Positions 45,101 to 57,974 of a DNA stretch of 64,000 nt are shown here, piece after piece. Under the pieces are notes generated by a model that was not told where the DNA came from, made no database searches, and saw nothing but the letters and a program-made list of their open reading frames with translations. How positions within the stretch are numbered: position 1 is the first letter of the stretch; each line of letters starts with the position of its first letter. This DNA is from Mortierella sp. BCC40632. Its lineage: Eukaryota > Mortierellomycota > Mortierellomycetes > Mortierellales > Mortierellaceae. The position numbers were made by a program, and so were the translations under genes. The stretch is taken from assembly GCA_011634665.1 (NCBI GenBank), contig WAEK01000011.1:1025001-1089000 (forward strand), given 5' to 3'.

Positions 45101-47355
45101 AATTGGGTCGTAGAAACGCTCTACCAAACCGACAATAGTTGACTTGCCACTGCCGGATCCACCGACAAGGGCAATCGTTTGTCCTGGCTTAACCTCGACA
45201 TTCATTTTCTTGAGGATAGGGACATCTGGACGGCTTGGGTAGTGAAAGTCTACGTCCTTGACAATGATATGACCTTGGACATTCTCCGGCTTAGCTCCTC
45301 GAGGATCCGCCGAGTCAATCACGGGGACACGGTCAATGGTCTCAAAGATTTTGTATGCGGCTCCGCGAGCATTTGCAAAGGCGCCCAAATTTGGTCCAAT
45401 GTTTCTAGAGAAGGGGGCGGGGGGCGGTCGAAATGACTATATTAGTTGGTGCCAACAGATCTGAGAGAACTCTTCAAACAAAGCATATAAATCAACTTAC
45501 CCAAGTGCAAAAGCACCAATCACCATGCCAAGGAAGACATTGAGGACCTCCTTGGGGCTCATTTCACCAGCAGCAACTCGATTGGCACCGTACCAGAAAG
45601 CCAAACCTACAGCAACATAGACAAGAGTTCAAGGTCAGAAAGTGCCATTAAGATTCGCTCATCCAAAGGCCTGCCCACCATTGCATCCGCTACTTACCAT
45701 ATGTGCAGAACAATACCAACAGGAAGACGCCATTGCTGAAGTGGGAAGTTCATAATTTTTGGGAGACAAAGAGGGGTGTCAGTTGTATTGTCGCTGTTTA
45801 GTTGTTACCGATTGACATCTAGGCCATTGAGTAGATTGATGGCCTTACCCGATGCCTGTAACAGTTGCCTTCTTGGATCCTGTCTTGTAGGCATCATCGA
45901 GATGCTTTTCATAGGATGAGATTTCCCTCTTTTGACCTCCAAAGGCAACAACGGTTCGGATAGCATTAAAAGCCTGCTCAGCTACAGCACCAGCTTTCGA
46001 GTATGATCCTTGTCCTGAGGAAGCACTCTCTACGGTGTACTTGGTCATAAAGGCAGCCGTTACTGTTGAAAGAGAAAAGGGTGTTATCAGTGTGTCCATC
46101 CTCTGAAAAAATGAAGGGTACTCTGTTACACAGATCTAATAGAACAATGGTGCTTACCACCGATAAGTGGTACCGAGCAAAGGAGAACAAGCGACAGTTT
46201 CCAGCCCTTGACAAAACCGATAATAAAACCTGCAATGAAAGTTGTAAAGTTGGACAGACACAAGCCGACCTTATCCGCAAGTCCATCGTAGATGAGCTGT
46301 GTATCGGAGCTAAGTCGAGTGGTCAAGGACTCTGACTGTCTACCAGTATCATGCCAACCCATATCCTGACGTAAGATGGAATGAAAATATTTTTCACGAA
46401 TTCTCTTGGATTGATGCTCAGCTGAGAGTGTCCAGAAGCACTGTTGGCCATAGGCTGCGATAAACATACAGGCTCCGACGATCGAGAATAACTTTACGGC
46501 TTCCAGGACCTTTTCGCCTTGATCGCTAGTGCCCGATGTGATTGCTCCAACGATGTCACCAAAAAGGAGTGCCACCACTGGCTGACCCACACCAAGGCCT
46601 ATGAATTTTTTTGTCCGAGAACAACAAGGGCCAAGTTTTAGTGTCATTATGCTTCACGTCGGATTCGGTGGCCAGCACCAGGGACGCCAGAATGGGCGTA
46701 TTTTGTTTTACATACCAAGTGAACAAATGGTTCCGAGACTAGCACGACAAAAAAAAAAAAAAAGTGTGTGAGTGACCGAGCGCAAAGAAACTGATACAGA
46801 AGATCTCACTTTCAAAGGATCTGGTCAATCAAATGATGCCTTCCTTCCTTACATGACATATAGCCAGTCCAATTTGGATGCGTAGCGGTAGAGACTCCAA
46901 TAGCTGACCGCCTCAACCTTTTTCTTCTCTTTCTTTTTCTTCCCTGAAGCTCCATCGCCTCCATTGTCTTCGGGTGCTACTCCTATGCTGGTATTTGCTC
47001 GATCTTTGCCTTGATCGCCTCCGACAGCGGTCGAGCTGATACTTCCCTCGGCCTCAGATTCATGATCTGGGTTAGATCCTGCAACGTAGTAATGGTCATC
47101 ATGAGACACTTTACCAAATGACGGAATTAGCTCGGGGGCAAGAAGCACGGCTGGTGGCGGAGGTAGTTGACCTGCCACGGATCCAGTCGTAGAAGACCGA
47201 CGTCGGTCGAGTGTTTGATGTGCATTGTCGTGGGAAGAAGAATTACTGCGATGACCAGAGCTATGGCTCCCAGACTGGATGCTAGCTCGGCGCTCAGGAG
47301 AGTGTGGGTCGGTGGCGAAGAAGTCTGTTGACTTGTCTGTTGTGTCTTTGTCCAT
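42139..47355 (-). CDS. ABCB full-size multidrug transporter (P-glycoprotein type)
   Basis: Eleven exons: 47355-46853, 46738-46716, 46598-46158, 46062-45849, 45735-45698, 45606-45501, 45404-45100, 45002-44119, 43988-43397, 43306-43087, 42997-42139. All phases fit and the sum is 1394 aa. Layout is TMD-NBD-TMD-NBD, as in MDR1/Ste6-type exporters that use ATP to expel lipophilic drugs or peptides. A ~165-residue Ser/His/Lys-rich cytosolic N-terminus comes first. NBD1: GGSGSGKST near residue 524, [15 protein letters not shown] near 627, [12 protein letters not shown] basic linker ([12 protein letters not shown]) follows. NBD2: GPSGCGKST near 1182, LSGGQKQR near 1288, [11 protein letters not shown] and the H-loop IAHRLST. 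All catalytic motifs are intact in both halves. Exons of 23 and 38 nt are unusually small. Confidence 0.93.
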
Positions 47356-49319
47356 AGCACTTCAAACTCGTAAAGGCTAATATTAAACAAACAAAAGGGG
47401 GTATGGATATTATGGAGTTTCGCTCCCCGAGGTTGGCAGTGGAAGAGCGACAGTAAGAATAGGGGAAGGGAAGAGGCAAAGAGGATAAATAGAAAGAGAG
47501 AGAGGTAGAGAAAGATAGAGAAATGTGTGATGGAGAAAGAAGAGAGAGAGAGAGGACACTGTACCAAAACTGGATGAGTGAAGAATGGTGACCCAAAATG
47601 CCGTTGAGTCAAATGAAACGTGGTGAAGAAGAAAAAAATTGCGAAACTCGGGAGGACTTTTTATTTCATTCGAGAGAAGGGGGGTGGGCGTGGGCGTGAC
47701 AGTGGAGTGGACAGGATGTCTGTTGATGATTGAACCAAGTACGTACAAGGTGAGGATACCGGTGCAAACCCGGGCCGGGCTGACCGTCGGTGGAATGGAT
47801 GAGCCTTAGGCTAAGGCACGTGTCATCCCATTGTTGATCCAATGTCGCTGGTTCCTTCGTTACCCTGCTCAGGGGGAGGGGGGGATTGTATGTTCTCTTT
47901 CTGGGGATCATGGATGACCAGATCGATCTAGACCCCCTCCAACTTTCCGATAAGCCTTGGCGTCTTTACTTTCTTCCGAGAGAGCTTAATTTGGCGGTGT
48001 TGACATTCACCTATTCTGTTGCAAAAATGGAACAAAGACGTGGCCACTGCGCCGTTTCTTATTCCTAAATAAAGGAATAATCCAAAATCCAAAATCTTAG
48101 TAATCGCCACCCAGTTCCCCTTTCTCAGATCTTACTTTTCTGGACGTTCAGAAGGACTCCTTGAAGATCAGCGCCGTGACTTCTCTGTTGCTGCAGAGGG
48201 GTTTTCGTGATCAATTGACCATGCTCGAGGTCCCAGGTATCTGTCTAATTCTTCATTTGCAGAGTTAACTAAGAAGAACATTTCAGATCTTGGAGAGAAA
48301 GAAAGTAAGAAAGCCAATAATGAGTTTTTAAGGATCGAAGAAAGGAATGAATTCGTCGGGTTTCTCGGCGGCTATATGCTGGCATGACTGTTATTGTCTG
48401 AGCTCTTCCCAACAACAAAAAAAAGGAGAATTTCTTTGAAAAGGATTCGATGGATGTAAAAAAAGAGGGAGGCTGCTGTGGCAAGCCAATAATCCGCATT
48501 GAGTTTCAGCCCCGCAACTTCGCACTTGCGCACGAAGAAGGGAACCTACAGCGTATTGGACTTGTAGAAGCTGTGTGCTGGAGGCCATTCTCAACAAAGG
48601 AAATCAAAGAATTCCTTTGGCATTGCTGGTAGCTCAAACTCCCGCCAACGTTCGTTGGCGTCCCCGCTAGGGAGAAAGGGTTGCACCTACGCGGACTTTA
48701 CCCGCTTGTAATTTCGTTCACCAGATCATGTCCATGAATGGACATGCCTGACCGTACTGTTTTCAAGCAAACGCTATTCGACCAGCCTCAGCTGCCTCAA
48801 GAAGAGAGCAGAATATTTCGATCCCGTGTATTTAAACCAAATCGGACTGTTATCAAGACAAGGCCTCCTAAACCCAATGATTTTGTTATGGGTTGCTTTT
48901 GGATGGTCAGAGGCATCAAATCTTCAAACTCCTGCTCTCCACTTGTGACTTTTCTTTTGATTTCATTCAGTCGATCTTCCTGTTCGTCTCTCTTGGAGCA
49001 AATGATGCCTAGTAGAGGAGACAGAAGAGAGAAGGATAACAAGGGCAGCTCAATTCCTTGCCCCTCATCGTCTTCAGCTCACTTCACCTTACACCTGCCC
49101 TTCCAGGCAACATCCATTCGTGCCTTTGCGCCCTGTTTTAACACCATGAACCTCCACTGAATCTCTTCCTGTTCTCCGATATCTTGTCCTTGATTTAGGA
49201 TGCAGCCCCGTGTCCTTCAACGCGATCAGATGTGGCGAAATTCAGAGTCGACCCTGCTCTAGCGAGTATGGTGTTTCTCTCTCTCGCCCACTTTTCTTTC
49301 TCTTTTCTTATCTTACTGG

Positions 49320-49350
<31 letters not shown>

Positions 49351-49718
49351 CTCATTGACGAGACTTGCCCCGAATCAATTGACCTCTTCTCCAAGACTAA
49401 AAGTCGAAGACCAGTCGAAAGGGTAATCACACAATGGCTCCCTGACCCAAAGCCCAACCTGCAACTATTTGTCTCAAGCTTTGGCTTATTTGCCGCTCAT
49501 CCAAGCCTTGAAAGCTTGTTTGGCTGTACACTTGTTGCTTCTGGGATTCTGGGATGGCCAAGCAGAAAAACCAATGTTGTTGCTTCGGTGACGTAATTAG
49601 TGCGTCCATTGTCTAGAGGCGGACTTCTGTTTTCTCGATTTTCGAGCCTCTTCCGTGAAAGAGCGAGGTCTTCCCCTTCCTTACCACCATCAATCCATCT
49701 TCCTCTCCTCTCGCCATC
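47356..49718. other. Intergenic: divergent promoters of ABCB and ATP synthase d genes
   Basis: A purine-rich leader lies upstream of the ABCB start (47460-47560). Several plus and minus frames of 60-140 codons exist but none shows a motif. A poly(T) tract of about 27 lies at 49323-49350. The last 100 bases are a CT-rich leader for the ATP synthase gene. Confidence 0.5.
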
Positions 49719-51210
49719 ATGTCTGCTGTCAAGGCTGCTGCTGCTCACATTGACTGGACCAAGTTGTCCACCTCCCTTGGTCTCAAGGCCGAGACCGTTG
49801 CTGCTCTGACCGCTTTCCGCAAGCGCAACGAGGAGGCTCGCCGCATTCTCTCCGATCTCAAGGAGCAGAAGACTGCCGTTGACTTTGCACACTACCGCAA
49901 GGTCCTCAAGAACCAGGCCATCGTTGATGAGGTCGAGAAGGCTTTCAAGTCCTTCAAGCCCACCACCTATGATGTCCAGTCCCAGATCAAGTCGATCGAG
50001 GCTGTTGAGGCCAAGGCTGTATGTCCTCACCCCTCTCCTTTCTCCTTTCGCATCCTCTCCTTTCACATTATTTATTTTTACGCGCCAACTTCATCTGTCT
50101 CCAACCAATCACCTCTCATCCTTTCCTCTGGTGTCTGATCAACAACTTCATCGGGACATCGATCTGGATCGGTCAGACTTTCAATCATCTCAGCACCACA
50201 TGGAAACATCATCCTTTTTTTTCATCTACCGAGGCGACAGTTGCTGGCGTCGAATTGATCTGTGAGGAGAGATCTCTACATCAGATCTCTCCAATCTATA
50301 TCATCCCGACCTAACCCGCCTACCCCTGATCCTCTCACTCGGCATCTCTATATTTTTTTTTCTCCTACTTGATTCATCTTCCTGGAGACGACAATCATCT
50401 CTTGCTCCTGCAATCAAGCGCGAGATTTGATCCATGACGCGCTTCTTCGAGTTAGATCAGCACAGTGTCGTTACGCCTCGTATCTAACGGTCAACTTGTC
50501 GTTTTCTCTCTCTCTCTCTCTCTTTCCTTTCTTTCTCAATAGCTCGAGCGCGCCAAGTCGACCGCTGCCAAGGTCGAGTCTGAGCTCGCTGATCTCCAGG
50601 CTACCTTGAAGAACATCGAGACCTCTCGCCCCATTGAGGAGCTCACTGTATGTTATCTTGTTTGTTTTTGTGTCTTTTCTCGTTATGTCAATGGGCTTAA
50701 TTATGTAGAGTGAAAGGAGCGCCCAAGGCAGGAAGATCATGGAAAAAAATCAATCGTTGGACCAGTCAAAACCAAAGCTGGATTCCTGGATTAGATCCTT
50801 TCAAGACGACTCAAGGAGTTTGTCTGGATGAGAAAAAAAGTGTTCCTGTTCTCTTGAATTGGATTGGGCTTTCTCGAACGGGAAAATGGAGCATACTTTC
50901 TGTTCTTAGCTACCCAAAAAGAAATGCCCTTTTTTTTTTTTTTTTTTTTATTGGTTTTTTCTTTGGCGAGCACCAATGACCAGACCAAGGAAGAATCTTT
51001 GAGAGAGAACACGAACTGGGATATGAAAAAGAGGATGATCTTGACTGACCCACAATACCCTATCCATCTTTTTTTTTTTTTACCCCCCAGGTTGATGATG
51101 TCCTCAAGTCGCGCCCCGAGATTGCCGAGAAGGTTGATGCCTTGTTGGCCAAGAGCAAGTGGGACACCAAGGGCTACAACGAGAAGTTCGGTTATGTCAC
51201 CCTCTTCTAA
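49719..51210 (+). CDS. ATP7: ATP synthase subunit d, mitochondrial
   Basis: A peripheral-stalk (stator) subunit of mitochondrial F1Fo ATP synthase on the matrix side of the inner membrane. Exons 49719-50018, 50543-50647 and 51091-51210 (300, 105 and 120 nt, all phase 0) give 174 aa, the same length as yeast Atp7. The start reads MSAVKAAAAHIDWTKLSTSL, followed by TVAALTAFRKRNEEARR, and the end is KWDTKGYNEKFGYVTLF, typical of the family. The helical middle (LERAKSTAAKVESELADLQA) fits the stalk coiled coil. Codon use is strongly biased to C-ending codons, as expected for a highly expressed gene. The introns are long for this window (524 and 443 bp); intron 2 carries a T-tract at 50931-50949. 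Confidence 0.95.
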
Positions 51211-51722
51211 GCATATCATAACTCGTCGAACCTCCCTACTCTTCCTTTTTGCCCTCCCCTCCTCGCTTTTACGCCCTTTTGACCAAAATACAAAGTCCCA
51301 TTTTCAACCCTTGACTCACTCGATATAACCACTATAAAACAAAAAGAGGCAACGTTGTTCAAAAAAGAGAAAAAAGAAAAAAGAAAAAACCTCTCAAGGA
51401 GAAATAGACTCAACTCCAGTCCTTCTACACCTGTTCAGCTCATTGATCAGTCTTTGCCATCATGCTCCTCAACACCCTCTCTCACTCCCATGTCCTGAGC
51501 TGAGACTCGATTTTACTAGGACCCCAAGTACATGCTTGGTTGCCCATGGGGAAAATTAGCCTCCTTTTCTTTTTAGTACTCTCAGCAGAGTTCTCTACTC
51601 GAACGATTGACTAGAGTTTCTGCAGGGTCTTCTAGAGTTTCTTGCAAATGACGACGATGATGCTTGGGCCATCAAAACTTTTTCAAGCTCTGTGCGTCGT
51701 GTATTCACAGGCACAGATACAA

Positions 51723-51794
<72 letters not shown>

Positions 51795-52990
51795 CTCTCT
51801 CTCCCCAAAAAAAAAAAAAGGTCTGACAGCTGTCTACACGAAGTGGTGCATTAGCACGCAGGACAGAAAAGGGAAAAGGGGTAGGGTTGGGAAGTTACTT
51901 GGTCAAAGCGGATGGCCAAGACGAACGAGTGAAGCGTGACACCCTGAAGTTGAAAAAAAAAAAAAAAAAAAACCGACCATTTTTAAAATTAGCTGCTTCT
52001 TCTCTTCATCCTGCTTTCTCTCAGCCCGCATTTTCTCATCCTGTTTTCTCATCCTTGTCTTTCTCTTTCTCCTGTTAAACCCACGCTTCATGCCTCCACT
52101 GTTGCCCAATTCAGAGAAAAGTAAAAGGCAAGGTTTCCAAAAAAAAAAAGTGTGTCTACATTACGAGACTACTACTGAAGGAGATCCTGCAATAGAAACT
52201 TCATTTGGCAGCACTCTGATTCTACTCCCTGTTGCTTATCCTGATCCAATCCTGCTGGCATCTCCATATAAGCCATACGCTTGCTTTGTTTTTTTTTGAT
52301 CCTGCTATAACATCCGGGTACCAGAGCAGAGCAATACCAAGGAAAAGAACGATACCAAACTTAGTGCTTATTTGCAGGTTGCAAGACTTCGTTTGACAAA
52401 AAGGTTCATTTTCCTGATCAAGGTGCTTAGAGCTCAGTGCTAGACACTTTTTTGAACGAGATCTTTGCATGAGTGACTAGACCTTTTCTTCCAAGATTAG
52501 GGGCGTACCTCGTCTTTACAGAGCTTTTGTCTTTACAAGAATCTGGAGTAGCAAAAGGCCAATCTGTGTTTCATCGAAGCAGAAAAAAGCAACCAGAGGC
52601 TCGAATGCTCAACCTAAGAAGCTTGTCAGAAATGGACTGGGCGAACTGGCTTGTCCTTCACATATCAGATGCTGGACTACCGGACAAGGACGACAAAGAC
52701 ACGGACTGCAGAGCTGTCTGTCAAGTAATTCATCAATCCCATCATAGATATTGTTGACTGACGCCGAGATAGAGAAGCTATAGTGGATGGCCACGAAGGA
52801 GTGCTCGACAAATAGCAAGGAACTCTCTTTCGGAAATATCTCAGTACGCTACTCAAGTCGCAGGAACCGAACACTTGGCATTTTTTTTTTTTTTTTTTTT
52901 TTTTTTTACCAAAGTCAAAAAAGAAAGTGAATCCGATTTCCCATTGGACGCATCAATAGTTTGGCATAGTCATCTCTTTCATTTATTTTA
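51211..52990. other. Intergenic with long TC microsatellite
   Basis: No gene seen. A (TC)n run of about 33 units lies at 51725-51790, poly(A) at 51955-51972 and poly(T) at 52880-52907. Frames here are short and unrecognised. Confidence 0.5.
51725..51790. repeat. (TC)n microsatellite, about 33 units
   Basis: Pure TC dinucleotides followed by a T-rich break and a short A-run (51808-51820). Confidence 0.95.
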
Positions 52991-53095
52991 AGGAGAGCGA
53001 CATCTAGTGGATATACTTGGAGTGTTCTCTTGGGAGGCTAACAAATGGGGCAGATCTTGAATGCATGAAAGCACTACAATACGAGGGTATAACAT

Positions 53096-53503
53096 CTATC
53101 CCAACAACTCCAAGCAGCGCTTCTTGAGCTTCTTCTTGTTCTCTGTACCGCAATAATCGCTTCCGTAAACACCGTAGCATCCGGTCTTGTAGGTCGAGGC
53201 CGCGCCATTAATCCAGGTCTCCTGGAAGGCCTTCGAACCCCAGTCAATACCTTGAACAATAGCTGACCAATAATTTTGAGCTCTACCCATGTCAAATCTA
53301 CCTCCTGAGAAATGGATGGTGAAGTGGTTGGCTGGCCCAAAGCTCTTTGACTCTTTGACCATGACATTCATCCAAGGGTCGAGGATGACGACATGGACAA
53401 CATGGCCTGCGAGGGGTGAGAACACTCGATTACAGATGTAGTGCTGAGCAAGAGCAGCATTAGGCAGGATCACTGCAGCCAAAGCAGCCAAAGTAATTTT
53501 CAT
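53096..53503 (-). CDS. Small secreted protein, family B copy 1, 135 aa
   Basis: Begins MKITLAALAAVILPNAALA, a clear signal peptide with a cut expected before QHYIC. The mature protein is about 116 aa with four Cys (YIC, TGCYG, SDYC, KRC), enough for two disulfides. Conserved blocks are ILDPWMNVMVKE, SKSFGPANHFTI, RFDMGRAQNYWSAI and TYKTGCYGVYGSDYC; the C-terminus is basic (KKKLKKRC). It is the most diverged of the three tandem copies, with changes just after the signal peptide (FSPLAGHVVHVV versus FEPGLIGSVFYV). The family is not recognised. It is an extracellular, possibly effector-like or antimicrobial protein, but nothing in the sequence shows which. Confidence 0.82.
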   Translation of the reverse strand: MKITLAALAAVILPNAALAQHYICNRVFSPLAGHVVHVVILDPWMNVMVKESKSFGPANHFTIHFSGGRFDMGRAQNYWSAIVQGIDWGSKAFQETWINGAASTYKTGCYGVYGSDYCGTENKKKLKKRCLELLG

Positions 53504-53509
53504 CTTGAT

Positions 53510-53894
53510 CTGGTTTTGAAGGAGGAGGAGGAGGAGGAGGAGGAGGAGGAGGAGGAAGAGGAAGAAGAAGAAGAAGAAAGATATCCATTAGCAAAAGACT
53601 TTGAATTACTGGAATGATGCGACATCATAGCCCATTCATATTTTCGCAATCACAAAAGTCAGGCAAAGCGGTTTTGCCTTTCTCTTTGCATTTCTTACTT
53701 TGAGAAGGTTGAGTCTGGGAGGGTCAGGTATAGAAATTTGCAGATGCAGAGACGAGATCAGGCAAGTGGTTCACAAGGAATTGGTTGTAGGAAGAAAAAG
53801 GCAGAACAAAATGAGAGAGACAGAGTGAGGTTCAAGCATGGGGTTGCAAAGGGATCACAACCTTGCTCAGCAATATAAAAGGATTTACTCTTAC
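53510..53894 (-). other. Intron in the 5' UTR of family B copy 1
   Basis: Donor CAAG/GTAAGAGTA at 53894 and acceptor AAAACCAG at 53510, ending 6 nt before the ATG. It contains a GGA/GAA microsatellite on the plus strand (53520-53580). Confidence 0.6.
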
Positions 53895-53994
53895 CTTGAG
53901 ACTTGGTGGTCAAGAGAGGAGAGGAGGTGAGAGTAGAGGAGGAGGTTGTGTTCTGAGGAGGAGTGGTGAGGTCTTGTTGGAAGGAGAAGACAAG

Positions 53995-54006
53995 AGTATT
54001 TATGCT
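53995..54006 (-). promoter_or_regulatory. TATA-like box of family B copy 1
   Basis: Minus strand GCATAAATACTC, about 100 nt upstream of the 5' UTR intron. Copy 2 has the same at about 56407, and copy 3 reads GGTATAAATA at 58860-58869. Confidence 0.45.
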
Positions 54007-55538
54007 GGTTGCTGGCTACTAGGCAAATACGAGCACGGTCTTTTGCAGCATACCTCTCGACCTATTTTCTTTGGAGTAGACTTGATTATCGATCTCGTTG
54101 GATTCCTGAAAATCCACAGCGCCTCACCCAATAGAGACCCAATAGAGCGCCTTGCCAGCTGCCTTGGAGGCAAGAATAGTCAATCTACGGCAGCTTACCG
54201 AGGATATCGGTATTTCTTTGTTCCTGGCATGGCCGTTTTACATCGGATATCCTTAACGTTATTCGACAGCTGCATACATCTTCGAAGGCTCGTAGCAAGA
54301 CGATGGTCTCCCTAGACTATCAGAGGTACATAGTATTAAGTTGGAGGGCATGGAGGAGGGAGAGGCGGAAAAAAAAATCGCTAGGTTGGTACAAAATAGG
54401 GCTTCACCGCCTGAAAAACAGGAGAAATTAATTGCTGTGCGAAGTGCCACACGCTAGAGAATCTCACTTTGCATTTTCTACTAGCGACTCTTCTTGAGTT
54501 ACGCCTCTTCCTACCAACCTTAACTGCGCCTCTTTCCTCCACTGCCCTCAAGACAGCATAAATAGAGAGTATCTGCTGCAGACTAATGCGTCTTTCTAGA
54601 GAGATGGTGATCTACGTGCCAACTACATCGGGAGCGGACAAAAGTGAGGAAGTGCCTGTCTGTACTGGGCGTGACCTGCGATTTAGTTAAGTATGGCAGG
54701 ATACTGAGTGGTTTTTTATGGTGTGTTAGGGTAATATATAGTAGAGCGGGTAAAGTGAAGTAGATGAGAATAACGTTAACAAAGAAAGAAACAGAGGCCA
54801 TGGATAGCAAGAGCATCTCGAGGCGGTCAATTGGATCGACCGACAAAAAAAAATCTTCGGCGTTCATCATGACGCCTAATGAGATATGGCGGACTGTGGG
54901 CGGTACCATTGTTCAGCGTGAAAGTAGCCAGTATTTGTCTTGTTTTTGGGACAAATCACTTCATAGCTTGTAGCAAGAGCACTTTACTCTTGACCAGCTC
55001 TTATGCATTTAGAATGTATCCACTGAGGATATTATCCCTAGCATTCCATCGGCACTCTTCCCACTCTCTTCGATATCGTGTGCGTTGCTGCTGAGTAGTC
55101 ACACTATGCGAAAAAGTGAGTCGTATGGTGGATCACCATTGAAGAGCCAAAAAAAAAAAGCCTCTTCATGTTCGACTTCAAACTGATGCTGAGTAGCCTG
55201 CCTGTAGAAGCCAGGTGGTCATATCGACGATGCTTCCATTTGCTCTTCAATATCAGGTCCTCCCCGTCACACTGAATATGAATTTGGTAAACACTGGATT
55301 AGTCACCAATGCATGATGAATTTAGTCAAGTCGTGAGACTGGTTCGTTTAACCCCTGAGGTTTGTGCAAGTGGCTCCACTGAGAGTTTGGCAGAGCTGCC
55401 TCAACGGAACGAAAAATAAAGAGATCTCTTTTGGTGAAATGTAAACAGTTTAATGGATATATTTTGAGTGCACTCATTGGAGACCTAGAAACGGAAGGTC
55501 TCGACCGCTTAATGTACTACAATTCAAGGGTATAGTAG

Positions 55539-55949
55539 TTATCCCATCACATCAAGACAGCGCTTCTCGAGCTTCTTCTTGTTCTCTGCACTACAGTAGT
55601 CGCTTCCGTAGACACCGTAGCATCCGGTCTTGTAGGTCGAGCCTCCGCCGTTTTTCCAGCTCTCTTGGAAGTGCTTCGAACCCCAATTAATGTCATCAAC
55701 AATAGCAGACCACTCATTAGAGTATCTACCAGTGTCGAATCGGCCTCTTGGGAACTTGATGGTCCAATGGTTGACAGGTCCGAAGCTCTTCTTCTCTTTC
55801 ACAATGACATTCATCCAAGGGTCAAGGATGGTGACATAGAAAACACTTCCAATAAGACCAGGCTCGAAGACTCGAGTGCAGATGTAGTGCTGAGCAAGAG
55901 CAGCATTAGGCAGGATCACTGCAGCCAAAGCAGCCAAAGTAATTTTCAT
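55539..55949 (-). CDS. Small secreted protein, family B copy 2, 136 aa
   Basis: Same signal peptide as copy 1 (identical over 19 residues). The mature part is QHYICTRVFEPGLIGSVFYV onward, with one residue more than copy 1 and the same four Cys. Blocks ILDPWMNVIVKE, KSFGPVNHWTIKFPRGRFD and GCYGVYGSDYC are kept. The frame is intact. A 5' UTR intron (55956-56304, acceptor AAAACTAG) and a TATA-like box are conserved. Arose by tandem duplication; role unknown. Confidence 0.82.
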   Translation of the reverse strand: MKITLAALAAVILPNAALAQHYICTRVFEPGLIGSVFYVTILDPWMNVIVKEKKSFGPVNHWTIKFPRGRFDTGRYSNEWSAIVDDINWGSKHFQESWKNGGGSTYKTGCYGVYGSDYCSAENKKKLEKRCLDVMG

Positions 55950-55955
55950 CTTGAT

Positions 55956-56304
55956 CTAGTTTTGAAGGAGGAGGAGGAGGATGAAGAAAGAGATCTATTA
56001 GCAAAAGACTTTGAAATACTGGAATGATGCGACATCATAGCCCATTCATATTTTCGCAATCACAAAAGTCGGGCAAAGTGGTTTTGCCTTTCTCTTTACG
56101 TTTCTTACTTTGAGAAGGTTGGGTCTGAGAGGGTCAGGTATGGTAATTTGCAGATGCAGAGACGAGATCAGGCAAGTGGTTCACAAGGAATTGGTTGTAG
56201 GAAGAAAAAGACAGAACAAAATGAGAGAAACAGAGTGAGGTTCAAGCATGGGGTTGCAAAGGGACCGCAGTCTTGCTCAGCAATATAAAAGGATTTACTC
56301 TTAC
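55956..56304 (-). other. Intron in the 5' UTR of family B copy 2
   Basis: Donor GTAAGAGTA at 56304; acceptor AAAACTAG at 55956, 6 nt before the ATG. Confidence 0.6.
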
Positions 56305-57974
56305 CTTGAGACTTGGTGGTCAAGAGAGGAGAGGAGGTGAGAGTAGAGGAGGAGGTTGTGTTCTGAGGAGGAGTGGTGAGGTCTTGTTGGAAGGAGAAGA
56401 CAAGAGTATTTATGCTGGTTGCTGGCTACTAGGCAAACACGAGCACGGTCTTTTGCAGCATACCTCTCGACCTATTTTCTTTGGAGTAGACTTGATTATC
56501 GATCTCGTTGGATTCCTGAGAATCCACAGCGCCTCACCCAATAGAGACCCAATAGAGCGCCTTGCCAGCTGCCTTGGAGGCAAGAATAGTCAATCTACGG
56601 CAGCTTACCGAGGATATCGGTATTTCGTTGTTCCTGACATGGTCGCTTTACTTTGACTATCCTGAACTTTTTTTTTTACTGGCTGCACACATCCCCAAAG
56701 GCATGCACGAGCCAGACAGCTGCACTACTGAAGGTTATCAGTGTCACACAGCTTTTGGTTAGGACGAGGCGTGGCGGATGGGTAGGAAAATAGTTGCTGT
56801 GTGAAGGATTCCATGCTAGAAAACCTTACTTTGCATTTTCCACCCCTCCGGCTGCGCCTCCTCCCACCAACTTGCAGATTTGTATCTCAATAGTATGCAG
56901 TCAAGGGGTGTTCCACCGTGCCAGTTACACCTACGGCCCACCTCTTCTGGATTTAATGCGTGACTGTAATTGGGTATGATACGAAAGGGTGCAGCGTGGT
57001 ATAGTGGAGAGGAGTTGGGAGTTGGGATTTGGTTGGGATTTGTAGAATAGGCGAAAGTGGTGTAAACAACAGGGGCCAATTATGGCTAGAGCAAATCCAA
57101 GCAGTCAATCGGATTGATGTGCGAGAATGGAGCTATATAAACGCCATCCAGCTTGAAGGGAAGTGGCGGGCCGTGGGTGGCACCATTGCCCAGCGTGAGA
57201 ACACCCAACATTAGCCTTGTTTTAGGGACATATCCGCTTCATGGATGGCAACAAGAGCACTTTGCCCTTGACCATCTCTCCTGCTTTTAGAGTGTATCTA
57301 TCGAAGACACTTTACATTCTCTTCCTCTCAACCTTCCACTAGTGCTCTTCTCACCCCTTCATAACCGCGTGCGTTGCTGCTGAGTGTATCTCTATTGACA
57401 CTTAAGCCGTACCATACAAAAAAAGCGAGCTATATGATGGACTGCCAATGAAGAACCAAAAACACACTTCTTGCTCGGCTTGAAAATGACTAAATTGGGG
57501 AAGGCCACGATCTTTGGTGGTAGTATGATAGGTCGAAAAGACAAATCATGGGTGCTGGCTTCCATTCATTTTTTTTGTCACTTTCAGACTGGCAATAGCG
57601 ATGTCAATCGACCAGCTTGTGGAAAGTATGAGTTCTTTGCGACGATGCTTTCTTTTGAACTTCAATATCGGGTTCCCTCTGTCACACAGAGTTAGAATTT
57701 GGTAAACACCAGGTCGGTCAACATTGCATAGTGAGCTTAGTTAGGTCGTGAGACTGGTTCATTTACTCTACCGATGAAGTGTTGTTGCAACAACCATTGA
57801 GGTTTAGACAAGTGGGTGCGCCGAAGTTTTGGCAGAGCAGTGTCAACGAAAGACAGAGAGATCTTTTTGGCGAAATGTAAACAGTTTAATGGATATATTT
57901 TGAGCGTAGTTTTTGGAGATCTAGAGAAGGGAGGTCTCGACTACTTAAGGTACTACAATTCAAGGGTATAGTAG

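Noticed and set aside
12498..47355. A drug-resistance or secondary-metabolite gene cluster made of the PDR, MFS and ABCB transporters
   Set aside because: The genes are 5-25 kb apart, separated by housekeeping genes and relics, with no biosynthetic enzymes or shared regulatory motif seen.
49497..50066. 189-aa minus-strand frame over the ATP synthase d first exon
   Set aside because: Shadow of a highly biased coding exon on the other strand; no family resemblance.
53863..54315. Plus-strand 150-aa frame, conserved as a 127-aa frame at 56273-56656
   Set aside because: It lies opposite the promoter and 5' UTR intron of the minus-strand secreted genes. Its conservation follows from the tandem duplication, and it decays in the third unit.
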